A stretch of 64,000 bases of DNA. It comes from Halobacteroides halobius DSM 5150 (GTDB lineage: Bacteria; Bacillota; Halanaerobiia; Halobacteroidales; Halobacteroidaceae). How positions within the stretch are numbered: the stretch's first letter is position 1; every line of letters starts with the position of its first letter. The notes under the pieces are model-generated. The model did not search any database, had not been told where the DNA came from, and saw only the letters and a list, made by a program, of their open reading frames with translations. The DNA lies in contig NC_019978.1 in assembly GCF_000328625.1 (NCBI RefSeq), positions 2,046,001 through 2,110,000 on the forward strand, read 5' to 3'. Below, piece after piece: positions 19,431-30,299 of the stretch. The position numbers and the translations under genes were made by a program.

Positions 19431-22055
19431 TTATACATTGGATCCAATAATTTCTTGGGCTTTTTCTAAGGCAGCCGCTAACTGCTCTGGCTTACTACCA
19501 CCTGCTTGAGCCATATTAGGGCGACCTCCTCCCCCTCCACCAGCAACTTTAGCAACTTCACCAATTATCTCTCCAGCGTGATATCCCTCTTTAACTAAAT
19601 CATCAGTCACTACCGCAACAAATAATACTTTATTCTCTAACTTAGAACCTAAAACAATTATTCCTGAATCTAATTCTGTTTTTAATTCATCTGCCATTTT
19701 TCGCAGTCCAGCTGCATCTAAACTATCTACACTATGCAAAATAGTTGGTACTCCATTTATCTTCTCAACTTGAGCAACTAAATCTTTAGTTTGAGAAGCA
19801 GCTAATTTATCTTTTAAACTTTCAATTTCTCCTTCTAATTTTTTAATTTGATTTTGTAGCAATTCTACTTTAGATACTACTTCAGATGGATTAGCTTTTA
19901 ACTTATTAGCTATTTTTACAATGCTATCCTCTAATTGATTGACATGCTTTAGGGCTTCTTCTCCTGTTACAGCTTCAATTCTTCTTACTCCAGCTGCTAT
20001 ACCAGATTCTCCTACTATTTTAAATTGCCCAATTTCTCCTGTAGTTCTAACATGAGTTCCACCACATAATTCCTTACTATACTCACCTGCTTTTACTAAT
20101 CTTACTTGCTCTCCATATTTATCACCAAATAAAGCAGTTGCTCCTACAGCTTTAGCTTCTTCTAAATCCATTTTCTCAGCTTTAACACTTATATTTTTTA
20201 AAATATAATTATTAACTTGCTTTTCAATAGCAGCCAGCTCTTCTTCTGTTACAGCTTCAAAATGAGAAAAATCAAACCTTAATTTATCAGGAGTAACTAA
20301 TGAACCAGACTGATTAACATGATCACCTAAAATTTCCTTTAGGGCTTTATGTAACAAATGAGTAGCTGTATGATTACGAGCAGTAGCTTTTCTTGATTGT
20401 TGATTAATACTGGCCTTTACTTTAGTACCTACTTTTACTTCTCCCTCTTCTAGTTGAATATGATGCACAATCAACTCAGCAATTTCTTCTGTCTCTAATA
20501 CTTTAGCCTGTCCAGAAGCAAAACTAATCATTCCTTGGTCACCAACTTGGCCCCCACCTTCAGCATAAAAAGGAGTTTTAGCTAGTACCAATTTAGCCTT
20601 TTGACCAGCACCTATTTCCTTAACTTCTTCTTCATCTTGAACTAGACTTAAAACTTTAGAGTCTACTTGATAATTGTCATAACCTACAAATTGTGTATTA
20701 CCTATTTGATCTCTAATTGCTTTAAATAATTCTAATTGGCCATGTCCTTGATCATAGTCTTCTCTGGCCTCTCTAGCTCGCTTACGTTGTTCTTCCATTG
20801 CTTCCTCAAAACCAATTTCATCAATTACAAATCCTTTTTCAGCAGCAATTTCTTTGGTTAGTTCTTTAGGAAATCCATACGTATCATACAAAGTAAAGAC
20901 TTGTTTTCCTGGAATTTTAGATTTGTCCTTTTTTTGCAATTCATCAATTAAATCTTCTAAAATATCCATCCCTTGCTCTAAGGTTTCTTGAAACCTAAGT
21001 TCCTCTTGCTTAATAATCTTCTCAATTTGTTCCTGTTTAGATGCTAAAGCAGTATAGTGATCCCCCATAATTTCTACTACCACCGCAACAATAGTATGTA
21101 AAAAAGGGATCTTTAAATCAAGCATCTTAGCATACCTTACAGCCCTTCTTAATAATCTTCTGACAACATAACCTCTTCCTTCATTAGAAGGTAATACACC
21201 ATCAGTAATTGCAAAACTTACACTCCGAATATGATCAGCTATTACCTTAATTGCTACATCACTTTCCTGGGCTTGACCATACTCAACACCACAATGAGAT
21301 GTAATATATTCAATAATTGGCATAAATAAGTCCGTCTCAAAGTTAGTTGGTTTATCCTGTAATAGTGATGCTAATCGCTCTAATCCAGCTCCTGTATCTA
21401 TATTCTTTTGTGGTAAGTCTAAATATTCGCCAGTTTCAGTTTTATTATACTGTGTAAATACTAAATTCCAAATCTCTAAATAACGATCACAATCACAACC
21501 TAATTCACAACCTTCTTCACAACCATAATCTTTACCTCGATCATAATGAATCTCAGAACATGGTCCACAAGGGCCAGTTCCAATCTCCCAAAAATTCTCA
21601 TCTTTACCCATTCTAATAATTCTATCAGTTGGGATCCCTATTCTCTTGTGCCAAATATTAAAAGCATCATCATCATCTTTATAAATAGATATTAAAAATC
21701 TATCCGAATCTAAATTCAACTTCTCTGTTAAAAATTGATAACTCCATTGAATAGCTTCTTCTTTAAAGTAGTCTCCAAACGAAAAATTACCTAACATTTC
21801 AAAAAAAGTTTGATGTCTAGCCGTCTGACCGACATTTTCAATATCATTAGTTCGAATACACTTTTGAGCAGTTACCACCCTTCTTTTAGGTGGAGTAGCA
21901 CTTCCAGAAAAATAATCCTTAAATGGTGCCATTCCTGCATTAATCCATAATAAAGTAGGATCATTTTGGGGCACTAATGGTGCACTAGGTAATACTTTAT
22001 GGTCTTGTTCTGCAAAAAAATCTAAAAATCTTTGCCGAATTTCACTACTTTTCAT
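19431..22055 (-). CDS. alaS: Alanyl-tRNA synthetase
   Basis: 874 aa, full length. Class II catalytic domain at the N-terminus (INAGMAPFKDYFSG, KCIRTNDIENVG, RHQTFFEMLGNFSFGDYFK), editing domain with HTATHLLHKAL and ELCGGTHV, and a C-terminal DHHA1 domain ending in GGGGGGRPNMAQAGG. It attaches alanine to tRNA-Ala and clears mischarged Ser/Gly. No T-box is seen in the 77 bp upstream. Confidence 0.98.
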   Translation of the reverse strand: MKSSEIRQRFLDFFAEQDHKVLPSAPLVPQNDPTLLWINAGMAPFKDYFSGSATPPKRRVVTAQKCIRTNDIENVGQTARHQTFFEMLGNFSFGDYFKEEAIQWSYQFLTEKLNLDSDRFLISIYKDDDDAFNIWHKRIGIPTDRIIRMGKDENFWEIGTGPCGPCSEIHYDRGKDYGCEEGCELGCDCDRYLEIWNLVFTQYNKTETGEYLDLPQKNIDTGAGLERLASLLQDKPTNFETDLFMPIIEYITSHCGVEYGQAQESDVAIKVIADHIRSVSFAITDGVLPSNEGRGYVVRRLLRRAVRYAKMLDLKIPFLHTIVAVVVEIMGDHYTALASKQEQIEKIIKQEELRFQETLEQGMDILEDLIDELQKKDKSKIPGKQVFTLYDTYGFPKELTKEIAAEKGFVIDEIGFEEAMEEQRKRAREAREDYDQGHGQLELFKAIRDQIGNTQFVGYDNYQVDSKVLSLVQDEEEVKEIGAGQKAKLVLAKTPFYAEGGGQVGDQGMISFASGQAKVLETEEIAELIVHHIQLEEGEVKVGTKVKASINQQSRKATARNHTATHLLHKALKEILGDHVNQSGSLVTPDKLRFDFSHFEAVTEEELAAIEKQVNNYILKNISVKAEKMDLEEAKAVGATALFGDKYGEQVRLVKAGEYSKELCGGTHVRTTGEIGQFKIVGESGIAAGVRRIEAVTGEEALKHVNQLEDSIVKIANKLKANPSEVVSKVELLQNQIKKLEGEIESLKDKLAASQTKDLVAQVEKINGVPTILHSVDSLDAAGLRKMADELKTELDSGIIVLGSKLENKVLFVAVVTDDLVKEGYHAGEIIGEVAKVAGGGGGGRPNMAQAGGSKPEQLAAALEKAQEIIGSNV

Positions 22056-22132
22056 TTAACTAACCTCCCGCCCAATATATCTTCTTAATTAGTATTAGCA
22101 AAATAAACTTAGTTTATATAATACTAGAAATA

Positions 22133-23167
22133 CTAACTGTTGTCAACAGTAGCCAGTACCTCAACAAATAAGTAATTAAGTAACTCTTTAGCAATTATAG
22201 CTACTGGAATAGCTATTAGCATTCCAATAACCCCCAATAATTCTCCTCCCGCTAATAGAGAAAAAATAATAATCACAGGATGTAAACCTACCTCTTCTCC
22301 CATTATCTTAGGAGAAATAATATTCCCTTCTATTTGTTGGATAATAAAAAAAACTAAAATAACCCGTAAACTCAACTTAAGAGAAGTCCCAAACGCAATC
22401 AATCCAGCTACCCCAGCACCAATAAATGGGCCAAAATAAGGAACTACATTAAAAATACTAGCTAAAACTCCAATTATTAATGAAAACTTTACTCCCATCC
22501 AATACAAAGCTAAAGTTGATAACACACCTACTAATATACTAACTATTAATTGTCCTTTAAAAAAGCCTACCAGTCCTTCATCAATCCTAATCAATAACTT
22601 TCGTATTGCAGATTGTTCTTGATCAGGGATTATAGACCAAAAATAATTCTTAATCAACTTGAAATCTTTTAGAATATAAAAAGTCAAAATAGGAGCCATA
22701 ATCAAACTAAACATTCGTGATAATAAATTAATCATTACTTGAGTTGTTCTTTCTATAAACTCTACACTAAGTTCTTTTATTCTTAACATTATCCTTTCTA
22801 AAACCCGGTCTAAAGTAGAAGAAATATTAATCTGCTGGTACTGATTATTCAATTTATTTATTATTCTATCTAGCTTTGCAATATAAAATGGTAACTTATT
22901 GGTTAAAATCTCTAATTCATTAATTATTGCTGGAATAACTGTGATAAAAACAAACATAAACAAAACAAACAACAGACCAAAAACAAAAGTAAGTGCCCCC
23001 ATTCTAGGCATCCCACTCTTTACTAACTTATCAATTAAAGGATTAAGTAGATAAGCTAATATAATTGCTAAACAGAAAGGAAATAAGATAGACTTCACTT
23101 GATAGAAAAAGTAAATACTAATAATTATCAGTAATAGTACTAATCCTTTTTTTTCTTGCTTCAGCAT
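22133..23167 (-). CDS. AI-2E family transporter
   Basis: A 344-aa permease-like membrane protein of the AI-2E (UPF0118/PerM) family: about eight helices, a large soluble loop between the early and late helices, and the conserved GPFIGAGVAGLIAF plus ISPKIMGEEVGLHPVIII segments. Members export AI-2 or act as Na+/H+ antiporters, the latter reported in halophiles, so substrate cannot be assigned. AGGAGG precedes the ATG. Confidence 0.9.
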   Translation of the reverse strand: MLKQEKKGLVLLLIIISIYFFYQVKSILFPFCLAIILAYLLNPLIDKLVKSGMPRMGALTFVFGLLFVLFMFVFITVIPAIINELEILTNKLPFYIAKLDRIINKLNNQYQQINISSTLDRVLERIMLRIKELSVEFIERTTQVMINLLSRMFSLIMAPILTFYILKDFKLIKNYFWSIIPDQEQSAIRKLLIRIDEGLVGFFKGQLIVSILVGVLSTLALYWMGVKFSLIIGVLASIFNVVPYFGPFIGAGVAGLIAFGTSLKLSLRVILVFFIIQQIEGNIISPKIMGEEVGLHPVIIIFSLLAGGELLGVIGMLIAIPVAIIAKELLNYLFVEVLATVDNS

Positions 23168-23229
23168 ATATTCCTCCTAAGGTAGTTATTCATCATTTAG
23201 TATTTACAAGCAGCTTACTTTACATACCA

Positions 23230-23264
23230 TTAAAAATAAAAAGCAAGCTTAAAAAGCTTGCTAA
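23230..23264 (-). terminator. Terminator after yunB
   Basis: Minus strand: AGCAAGCTTTTTAAGCTTGCT followed by TTTTATTTTTA, immediately after the yunB stop. Confidence 0.85.
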
Positions 23265-23266
23265 AA

Positions 23267-23920
23267 TTACTTGGTAGTTAATGTATCCTTTTCTAATAAT
23301 CCGCCTTTAATTCCTACATATGTTCTTGGTACTTCTCCTGAAATAACTGCTTCAGATAGAGGAATATCAGTAGATACTTTAATTTTAGTACTAATTGCAG
23401 GTACAACTACTCTCGCTTGAGTAGTAACATGTAAATAGATTCTATGTTTTGTCTGATTAATACCTACCGCTTCAAACTCATCAATAACATTTGTTTTAAC
23501 AGCCCCATAAGGTATTACATGAACATCAAAAGTAGGACTAAACTTAGATAAAATCTCAATTCCAAATACTTGCGATACTGGAATTTCAATAACTCTCTTT
23601 TTTACTTCCTCTAACCTTTTTTGAATATTTAATGTAATATCTGAAGCAAGATTATTAATCTGCTGTAAATTTGGTTGCATTAAAACTATGTATCCTTCAT
23701 CATTAGTCTTTACATTAACTAGTTGATTATAATTTACATCATACATTACTTGATTAGCACTTTTATTAATAACAGCTGATAACATCCCTGTTACATCAGC
23801 TGTAGTTACTCTATTTAAAATTGGCTGTAAAGTCATCTCAATCATAACTATAGTAGAAATAGCTAAGATTATTACTACAACCAACCCCCATTTAATCACG
23901 CTCATAAATCTCATTTTCAA
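23267..23920 (-). CDS. yunB: Sporulation protein YunB
   Basis: About 217 aa, one N-terminal membrane helix (VVVIILAISTIVMIEM) and an extracytoplasmic domain. It contains the family pattern IPVSQVFGIEILSKFSPTFDVHVIPYG and TTQARVVVPAISTKIKV. In Bacillus yunB is sigma-E dependent and required for efficient spore formation; its molecular role is not known. TTG 23918-23920 is six bases after GGGGTG; GTG at 23929 and ATG at 23914 are alternatives. It follows tyrS by 40-50 bp. Confidence 0.9.
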   Translation of the reverse strand: MKMRFMSVIKWGLVVVIILAISTIVMIEMTLQPILNRVTTADVTGMLSAVINKSANQVMYDVNYNQLVNVKTNDEGYIVLMQPNLQQINNLASDITLNIQKRLEEVKKRVIEIPVSQVFGIEILSKFSPTFDVHVIPYGAVKTNVIDEFEAVGINQTKHRIYLHVTTQARVVVPAISTKIKVSTDIPLSEAVISGEVPRTYVGIKGGLLEKDTLTTK

Positions 23921-23968
23921 GTCAATCACCCCATAATATCTTATTAGTTATAGGGTGCTTTTGTGCAA

Positions 23969-25189
23969 TTATTTTAAAATTATTTTAGCAAAGTTCTTCT
24001 TTCCTACCTTAATAATCATTTCGTTCTCTACTTTAAGATCTATATTAATCTTTTGATACTTTTTATCATTAATTGTAACTGCTCCTTGTTTAATCATTCT
24101 TCGTGCTTGACTATTACTATCTACGAAGCCTGTTGCAGCTACTAATTTAACAATCCACATTTCTCCATCTTCTAATTGATCATCACTAATCTCTATTTCA
24201 GGCATATCATCAGGCGTTCCACCTTTTTTAAATACCTTTTCGAACTCTTGTTGTGCTTTTTTAGCTGTCTCTTGGTCATAATAAGTAGCCACAATTTCTC
24301 TAGCTAGTCTCTTTTTAGCTTTCATAGGATGTAGACTTCCATCTTCTAAACTTGCTTTAATCTCCTGTAATTCATTCAGTGGCACCTCAGTTACTAACTC
24401 AAAATAACGACCAATTAATTCATCTGGTAAAGACATTGTTTTACCATACATATCTTTAGGGGTTTCATCAATACCAATATAATTACCTTTACTTTTACTC
24501 ATTTTATTAACACCATCTAATCCTTCTAGTAAAGGCATCATAATAACAACTTGTGGGTCTTGTCCGTATTCTTTTTGGAGCTTACGCCCAGCTAACAAAT
24601 TAAATCTTTGGTCAGTGCCTCCTAATTCTATATCTGCTTCCATTGCTACAGAATCATACCCTTGTAAAATAGGATAGAAGAATTCATGAATACTAATTGG
24701 TTGATTGTTACCATATCTATTAGCAAAATCCTCTCGTTCTAACATCCTCGCTACAGTATATTGAGAAGATAACTCTATGGCATCAATAAAATCCATCTCT
24801 CCAAACCATTGACTATTAAAAACAACTTCTGTCTTTTGCTGGTCTAATATTTTAAACATCTGTTCTTTGTAGGTCTCAGCATTTTCCTTCACTTCTTCTT
24901 TGGATAATTGTTTTCTCGTTTCAGACTTACCTGTCGGATCACCAATTTGGCCCGTAACATCACCAATTAATAAATAAACTTGATGTCCTAAATCTTGAAA
25001 CTGTCTTAATTTATTTAATACAACAGCATGACCTAAATGAATATCTGGAGCAGTTGGATCCAACCCTAATTTTACCTTAAGCGGTCTACTCTCTTTTTTA
25101 ACTTCTTTTAATTTTTCAACTAGTTCTTCTTCTCCAATTAAATCAGAAACTCCACGTTTAACAATACTTAATTGTTCTTTAATCTCCAT
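23969..25189 (-). CDS. tyrS: Tyrosyl-tRNA synthetase
   Basis: 406 aa. Class I synthetase with HIGH-like [27 protein letters not shown], and a C-terminal S4 RNA-binding domain ([18 protein letters not shown]). Lacks the ~420-aa TyrRS N-terminal pattern and resembles the second bacterial TyrRS subgroup. Divergent from the pbp gene. The 245-bp upstream region contains no recognisable T-box. Confidence 0.98.
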   Translation of the reverse strand: MEIKEQLSIVKRGVSDLIGEEELVEKLKEVKKESRPLKVKLGLDPTAPDIHLGHAVVLNKLRQFQDLGHQVYLLIGDVTGQIGDPTGKSETRKQLSKEEVKENAETYKEQMFKILDQQKTEVVFNSQWFGEMDFIDAIELSSQYTVARMLEREDFANRYGNNQPISIHEFFYPILQGYDSVAMEADIELGGTDQRFNLLAGRKLQKEYGQDPQVVIMMPLLEGLDGVNKMSKSKGNYIGIDETPKDMYGKTMSLPDELIGRYFELVTEVPLNELQEIKASLEDGSLHPMKAKKRLAREIVATYYDQETAKKAQQEFEKVFKKGGTPDDMPEIEISDDQLEDGEMWIVKLVAATGFVDSNSQARRMIKQGAVTINDKKYQKINIDLKVENEMIIKVGKKNFAKIILK

Positions 25190-25407
25190 TAATTTACCTC
25201 CATTAATTTATTAATGATTAGTTTAAAACACCTTTTACTCCCCGAAATTATAACACATTAAAAATAGAATATCAATTATAGCAATATATATTACATAGGT
25301 ATTAATTACACAAAAATGGGAAAAATATACTTTAGTGCTACCTAAGAATTATGAATCTTTATAAACTGTATGGGTATCTACACTATATATAATTTATTTT
25401 TTATGTT

Positions 25408-25413
25408 ATAATA
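25408..25413 (+). promoter_or_regulatory. Candidate -10 element of the pbp gene
   Basis: TATAAT at 25408-25413, about 20 bp before GGAAGGAGG and the ATG at 25435. No good -35 is visible 16-18 bp upstream, so this is tentative. Confidence 0.4.
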
Positions 25414-25434
25414 ATTTAGGAAGGAGGTTAATTA

Positions 25435-27825
25435 ATGGCTAATAAAAAACAAAAAATAAAGCAATTAACTATTACAGCACTTATTTTATTTATAGCTATA
25501 GGAATGGGAACTACTATTGGAATAATAACTTGGGTAATTCAAACTAGTCCAAATGTAGCAGATTATGGACACTGGCAGACTAGTGAAGCCACAATAGTTT
25601 ATGATTCTAATGGCGATGTTTTAACCAAATTATATCAAGAAAATAGAATTTATGTTCCTATATCAAAAATTCCAAAACATCTACAAAATGCTGTAGTTTC
25701 TATTGAGGATGCTCGCTTTTGGGAACACCATGGTATTGACCCCATAGGAATTATGCGAGCTATCTATGTTGATTTAAAGCATATGGCTAAAGTTCAAGGA
25801 GCTAGTACAATTACCCAACAGTTAGCTAAAAATGCTTTATTAACTCATAAAAAGACCTTTACTCGTAAATTCCAAGAAATGTATATAGCATTACAGTTTG
25901 AAAGAATGTACACTAAAAAAGAAATCTTAGAATTCTATCTTAATGAAATTTTTCTAGGCTACAATGCTTATGGAGTTCAAAGTGCAGCTAATTACTACTT
26001 TAATAAAGATGTTCAAGATTTAACTCTAGCAGAATCAGCTTTGATAGCAGGATTAATTAAAGCACCTAACTATTATTCTCCTTATCAAAATAAGAAAGCT
26101 GCTAGACACAGAAGAAATGTAGTCTTGAATCAAATGTTAGAGTATGGCTATATTACTGCTAAACAGGCTAGAAAAGCTAAAGCTCAACCTATTAATTTAG
26201 AACGTCCTACAGACGATACTGATGAAAATGCTCCTTACTTTGTCCGTTATGTTAGAAATAAATTGATTGATAAGTTTGGGGCCAAGCAAGTCTATAATGG
26301 TGGTCTAAGAGTTTATACTACTCTCGATCCTAGTATGCAAGCTAAGGCTAAAGCCACTGTAGATAAAGCTATTAAAACTGGTTATATTCCAACTGTAAAT
26401 AAAAAAGCTGGCTTAGGAAAAAGACAACCACAATTAGCTTTGGTAACAATTGAACCTAGTTCTGGTCACATCAAAGCTTTGATAGGTGGACGAGGCCATG
26501 ATAAATTTAACCGAGCTATACAAGCTAATAGACAACCTGGTTCTGCATTTAAGCCTTTTGTCTATGCTACTGCTATGAAAGAAGGAATGAGTCCAGGTTC
26601 AGTAATAGATGATACTCTTAAAGAATATAAGACAGGACTTGAAACTGAAAAAACTTGGATTCCTGAAAACTACAATGATAAATATTTAGGGCCAACTACG
26701 TTAAGAATTGGACTAGCTAAATCTATTAATGTTATGGCAGTCAAACTACTAGATAAAGTAGGAGTTAATGATACCATTACAACTGCTAAAGGTTTGGGGA
26801 TTAAAAGCTTAGTTCCTCAAGACCAAAATCTAGCTATAGCTTTAGGAGGATTAACTAAAGGAGTTACACCTTTAGAAATGGCCGAAGCCTATGGTGTTTT
26901 TGCCAATCAGGGAATTAAAGTTAAACCAATTGCTATTACAAAAGTTTACGATAGCTATGGTAATATTATTTGGAATCATGAAGCTCAAAAAGAAGCACAA
27001 AAGAGCTTGGCCCTTGATAAATCAATAGCTTATTTGGTTACAGATATGCTTCAATCAGCTGTTGCTAGAGGTCCCTTAGTGTGGGGAACAGGGTGGAGAG
27101 CTAAATTAAATAGACCAATGGCTGGTAAAACAGGAACTACTTCTAACTACTCTGATGCTTGGTTTGTTGGTTACACCCCTGATCTAGTAACTAGTATTTG
27201 GATTGGAGAAGATGAACCAACTAGAATGGAATATGTTAAGAAAAATAAAGCAGGAAAACCAATTATGAAGAATGGTAAACCTGTCACTGAAATTATATCT
27301 AGTGGAGAAGCTGCTGCTTTATGGGGCAATTATATGGAGAAAGTAGTTAAAAATAAAGCTATTAAAAGCTTTAAACGTCCAGATAATATCATCACTAAAG
27401 AAATTTGTATTGACAGTGGTATGTTACCTAATAAATATTGTAGAAAAAATAATCAGGTTCGAGAAGAATTATTTATTAAAGGTACAGAGCCAACTACAAA
27501 AGGCACTTTGCATAAAAAGACTGCTACAATCAAAATTGATACCTCTACAGGTTTAATTGCCACAGAAAATTGTCCTGATGATAAAATTAAGGAAGTTAAA
27601 TACCAAATTAAAACGAATATTATTGTTGATGAAAATGGAGTACCTATTAAAAAGTATAAACCAGATACTAAACTTCCTTTACCATTAAAAGATAAAGAAG
27701 GTAATTATATTTATAAAAAAATCCCACAAAAGAAATGTACTAAACACAAACCAACCGCAGAAGATAAATCAACTTCCATCAAAGATAAAATATATAATTT
27801 CTTTAACCTTTTAAGAGGTAACTAA
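25435..27825 (+). CDS. Class A penicillin-binding protein (PBP1A family)
   Basis: Bifunctional peptidoglycan synthase of 796 aa and the only clear plus-strand gene. One N-terminal helix is followed by a GT51 glycosyltransferase domain with Glu91 in SIEDARFWEHHG, and QGASTITQQLAKN. The transpeptidase domain has SxxK at Ser370-Lys373 (GSAFK), SxN at 430-432 (SIN) and KTG at 565-567. The C-terminal tail has paired cysteines and Lys-rich sequence. Preceded by GGAAGGAGG. It polymerises glycan strands and cross-links peptides outside the membrane. It ends at a shared bidirectional terminator. Confidence 0.97.
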   Translation: MANKKQKIKQLTITALILFIAIGMGTTIGIITWVIQTSPNVADYGHWQTSEATIVYDSNGDVLTKLYQENRIYVPISKIPKHLQNAVVSIEDARFWEHHGIDPIGIMRAIYVDLKHMAKVQGASTITQQLAKNALLTHKKTFTRKFQEMYIALQFERMYTKKEILEFYLNEIFLGYNAYGVQSAANYYFNKDVQDLTLAESALIAGLIKAPNYYSPYQNKKAARHRRNVVLNQMLEYGYITAKQARKAKAQPINLERPTDDTDENAPYFVRYVRNKLIDKFGAKQVYNGGLRVYTTLDPSMQAKAKATVDKAIKTGYIPTVNKKAGLGKRQPQLALVTIEPSSGHIKALIGGRGHDKFNRAIQANRQPGSAFKPFVYATAMKEGMSPGSVIDDTLKEYKTGLETEKTWIPENYNDKYLGPTTLRIGLAKSINVMAVKLLDKVGVNDTITTAKGLGIKSLVPQDQNLAIALGGLTKGVTPLEMAEAYGVFANQGIKVKPIAITKVYDSYGNIIWNHEAQKEAQKSLALDKSIAYLVTDMLQSAVARGPLVWGTGWRAKLNRPMAGKTGTTSNYSDAWFVGYTPDLVTSIWIGEDEPTRMEYVKKNKAGKPIMKNGKPVTEIISSGEAAALWGNYMEKVVKNKAIKSFKRPDNIITKEICIDSGMLPNKYCRKNNQVREELFIKGTEPTTKGTLHKKTATIKIDTSTGLIATENCPDDKIKEVKYQIKTNIIVDENGVPIKKYKPDTKLPLPLKDKEGNYIYKKIPQKKCTKHKPTAEDKSTSIKDKIYNFFNLLRGN

Positions 27826-27859
27826 AAAAGTCGGGTTCATTAATGAACCCGACTTTTTT
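27824..27859. terminator. Bidirectional terminator between pbp and mutS2
   Basis: A perfect 36-nt inverted repeat (AAAAAAGTCGGGTTCAT and its complement) with A/T runs on both sides. It serves the converging pbp (+) and mutS2 (-) genes and overlaps both ends. Confidence 0.92.
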
Positions 27860-30224
27860 ATCCCAAATTAACTATTGTTACTCCAGTGCCACCTTCCTTA
27901 GGCCTACCTAATCTATAATCTTTTATATTCCGATAATTCTTTAACATCTCATCAACCACTTCTCTAAGAGTTCCAGTACCCTTCCCATGAATGATTTCTA
28001 CTTGATTTAAATTAGCTAATAATGCATCATCTAAATATTTATCTAGCTTGTTTTTAGCTTCTACAACCCTTAGGCCTCTTAAATCTAACTCAGGAGATAT
28101 ATTTTTAGCCTTATTACTTTTAACCTGACTTATATTTACTCTAGTATTATTATTTGTTTTAGACTCTATAGTAGTCTTTTCTAGTTCTCTTAAATCAACT
28201 GTAACCTTCATAATTCCTGCTTGTACTAATGCTTCTTCTTTACCAGAGTGAATTTCTAATACCTTTCCTTTTTGATTCAAATTACTTAGTTTAACTTTAT
28301 CTCCAACTTTTATATCAGGAACCTCCTTTTGTTCTCTCTTAGCTTCTATTAGTTCCTGTCGTTCTTCTTTAAGATCTTTTCTCTCTTCTCGCAATTCACT
28401 TCTAGCACCTTCAATCTTACGGTCATTTAATTGCCTTTGCTCCTTTAATTCATCAATAATTTTATTTGCTTTCTGTTGAGCTCGTTTAATAATTTTATTT
28501 GCTTCTCGATATGCTTCCTTCATTTCCCGCTCTTTTTGTGCCTCTAATTTTTTTAATTTAGCTTCATATTCCTCTCTTAATTCTCTAGCTTGACGTTTAT
28601 TTTCTTGAGCTGATTCTTTTTTTTGCTGATACTCTCGTTTATCTTCCTCTATCTGCTTAATAATATTATCTAATTCTATATCTTCTTGGTCTAAAAATTG
28701 ACTGGCCTTATCTATAATCTCATCACTTAGACCTAATCGACTCGCTATCTGAAAAGCATTACTACGACCTGGTAATCCCATTTGTAAATTATAAGTTGGG
28801 GCCAAAGTCTCTACATCAAATTCAACTGAAGCATTCTCTACTCCATCTTGATTATAAGCATAAGTTTTTAGTTCACTATAATGAGTAGTAGCAACCGTTT
28901 TAGCTCCTTGCTGATGTAAATAGTCTAAAATTCCTCGAGCTAAAGCTGAACCTTCTACTGGGTCTGTTCCAGCTCCTAATTCATCTAATAAAACTAAAGA
29001 GTTAATACTGGCTCGTTCTACTATTTTAATTATTTGTGTCATATGAGAAGAAAAAGTACTTAAATTCTGTTCGATACTTTGTTCATCTCCAATATCAGCA
29101 TAGACTTGATTAAAAATAGCTAATTTGGAACCAGATAAAGCAGGCACATGCAATCCAGCTTGGCCCATAATAGTTAATAAACCAATCGTTTTTAAACTAA
29201 CTGTCTTTCCACCTGTATTAGGTCCTGTAATTACTAAACTGGCAAAATTATCACCTAATTGAACATCAATTGGTACTACATCTTCAGTTAATAAAGGATG
29301 ACGAGCTTTAATTAAATTAATCTGACCTTTAGAGTTTAAAATTGGCTCTGAAGCTTCTAGTTCAATACTATATTTAGCCTTAGCAAAAATAAAATCTAAT
29401 ACTGCTAAAACTTTAATGGTTTCTTTAATTGGTTGTAATCTTTTTTCTACTTCAATAGATAATTCCTGTAAAATACGTTTAATCTCTTCTTCTTCCTCTG
29501 ATCTTAACTGTTGTAATTTATTATTGATCTCTACTACTGGCATAGGTTCTATAAATACAGTTTGGCCACTAGCTGATTTGTCATGAATTATCCCTGGAAA
29601 ATCACTTTGTTTGGCAGCTTTAACTGGAATTACATATCTTTGATCTCTGATAGTAACTACAGACTCTTGAATATATGATTGATAACGATTAGAATTAAGA
29701 ATTGAATTTAATTTATTCTTAATTCGATCACTAGTATTTCTAATCTTTCGTCTTAGATCAGCTAGTTTAGAACTGGCGGAATCTTTTATTTGGCCCTGAT
29801 TATCAACAGCTTTCCTTATTTTCTGTTCCAAATTTGAAAAGGTTTCAATTTGACTACTGATCTTTAGAATTCTTACATATTCATTATCTTCATCTTCTAA
29901 TCCTAAAAAATAACTTCTTAATTTCTTCCCCGAAGTAATAGTAATTAAAATATCTAATAATTCATCTGCACCTAAGATAGCTCCTTTCTCCACCTTCTTT
30001 AGAGCAGAACGAATATCATAAATTCCACCAAATGGAGGTGCACTCTCTCGACTCAAAATTTTAGTAGCTTCAGTAACTTCTTGTTGTCTAGATTCAATAA
30101 ATTCTAAATCTGTACTAGGACTTAATTTTTCAACTAAATGATTTCCTATTTTAGAGGTTGTATGTTCACGCAATTGTTCTTTAATTTTATCAAATTCTAA
30201 TACCTCTAAAGCATGCTTATCCAT
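27858..30224 (-). CDS. mutS2: Endonuclease MutS2
   Basis: 788 aa. MutS-type ATPase core with Walker A GPNTGGKT and DELGAGTDPVEGSALARGIL, a long coiled coil rich in Glu/Lys (about residues 520-640), a KOW-like segment and a C-terminal Smr nuclease domain (LDLRGLRVVEAKNKLDKYLD, HGKGTGTLR). MutS2 suppresses homologous recombination and also resolves collided ribosomes in Bacillus. The mismatch-recognition N-domain of MutS is absent, as expected. Confidence 0.97.
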   Translation of the reverse strand: MDKHALEVLEFDKIKEQLREHTTSKIGNHLVEKLSPSTDLEFIESRQQEVTEATKILSRESAPPFGGIYDIRSALKKVEKGAILGADELLDILITITSGKKLRSYFLGLEDEDNEYVRILKISSQIETFSNLEQKIRKAVDNQGQIKDSASSKLADLRRKIRNTSDRIKNKLNSILNSNRYQSYIQESVVTIRDQRYVIPVKAAKQSDFPGIIHDKSASGQTVFIEPMPVVEINNKLQQLRSEEEEEIKRILQELSIEVEKRLQPIKETIKVLAVLDFIFAKAKYSIELEASEPILNSKGQINLIKARHPLLTEDVVPIDVQLGDNFASLVITGPNTGGKTVSLKTIGLLTIMGQAGLHVPALSGSKLAIFNQVYADIGDEQSIEQNLSTFSSHMTQIIKIVERASINSLVLLDELGAGTDPVEGSALARGILDYLHQQGAKTVATTHYSELKTYAYNQDGVENASVEFDVETLAPTYNLQMGLPGRSNAFQIASRLGLSDEIIDKASQFLDQEDIELDNIIKQIEEDKREYQQKKESAQENKRQARELREEYEAKLKKLEAQKEREMKEAYREANKIIKRAQQKANKIIDELKEQRQLNDRKIEGARSELREERKDLKEERQELIEAKREQKEVPDIKVGDKVKLSNLNQKGKVLEIHSGKEEALVQAGIMKVTVDLRELEKTTIESKTNNNTRVNISQVKSNKAKNISPELDLRGLRVVEAKNKLDKYLDDALLANLNQVEIIHGKGTGTLREVVDEMLKNYRNIKDYRLGRPKEGGTGVTIVNLG

Positions 30225-30249
30225 TAACTACATCATCCTCCTGTTTTAA

Positions 30250-30289
30250 TTATTATAAAAGGCCTTTAATCTATACTAGATTAAAGGCC
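30250..30289 (-). terminator. Terminator after the NIF3 gene
   Basis: The inverted repeat GGCCTTTAATCTA / TAGATTAAAGGCC (30261-30289) is followed on the minus strand by TTTTATAATAA. It lies between the NIF3-like gene and mutS2. Confidence 0.8.
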
Positions 30290-30299
30290 CATTTAAACT

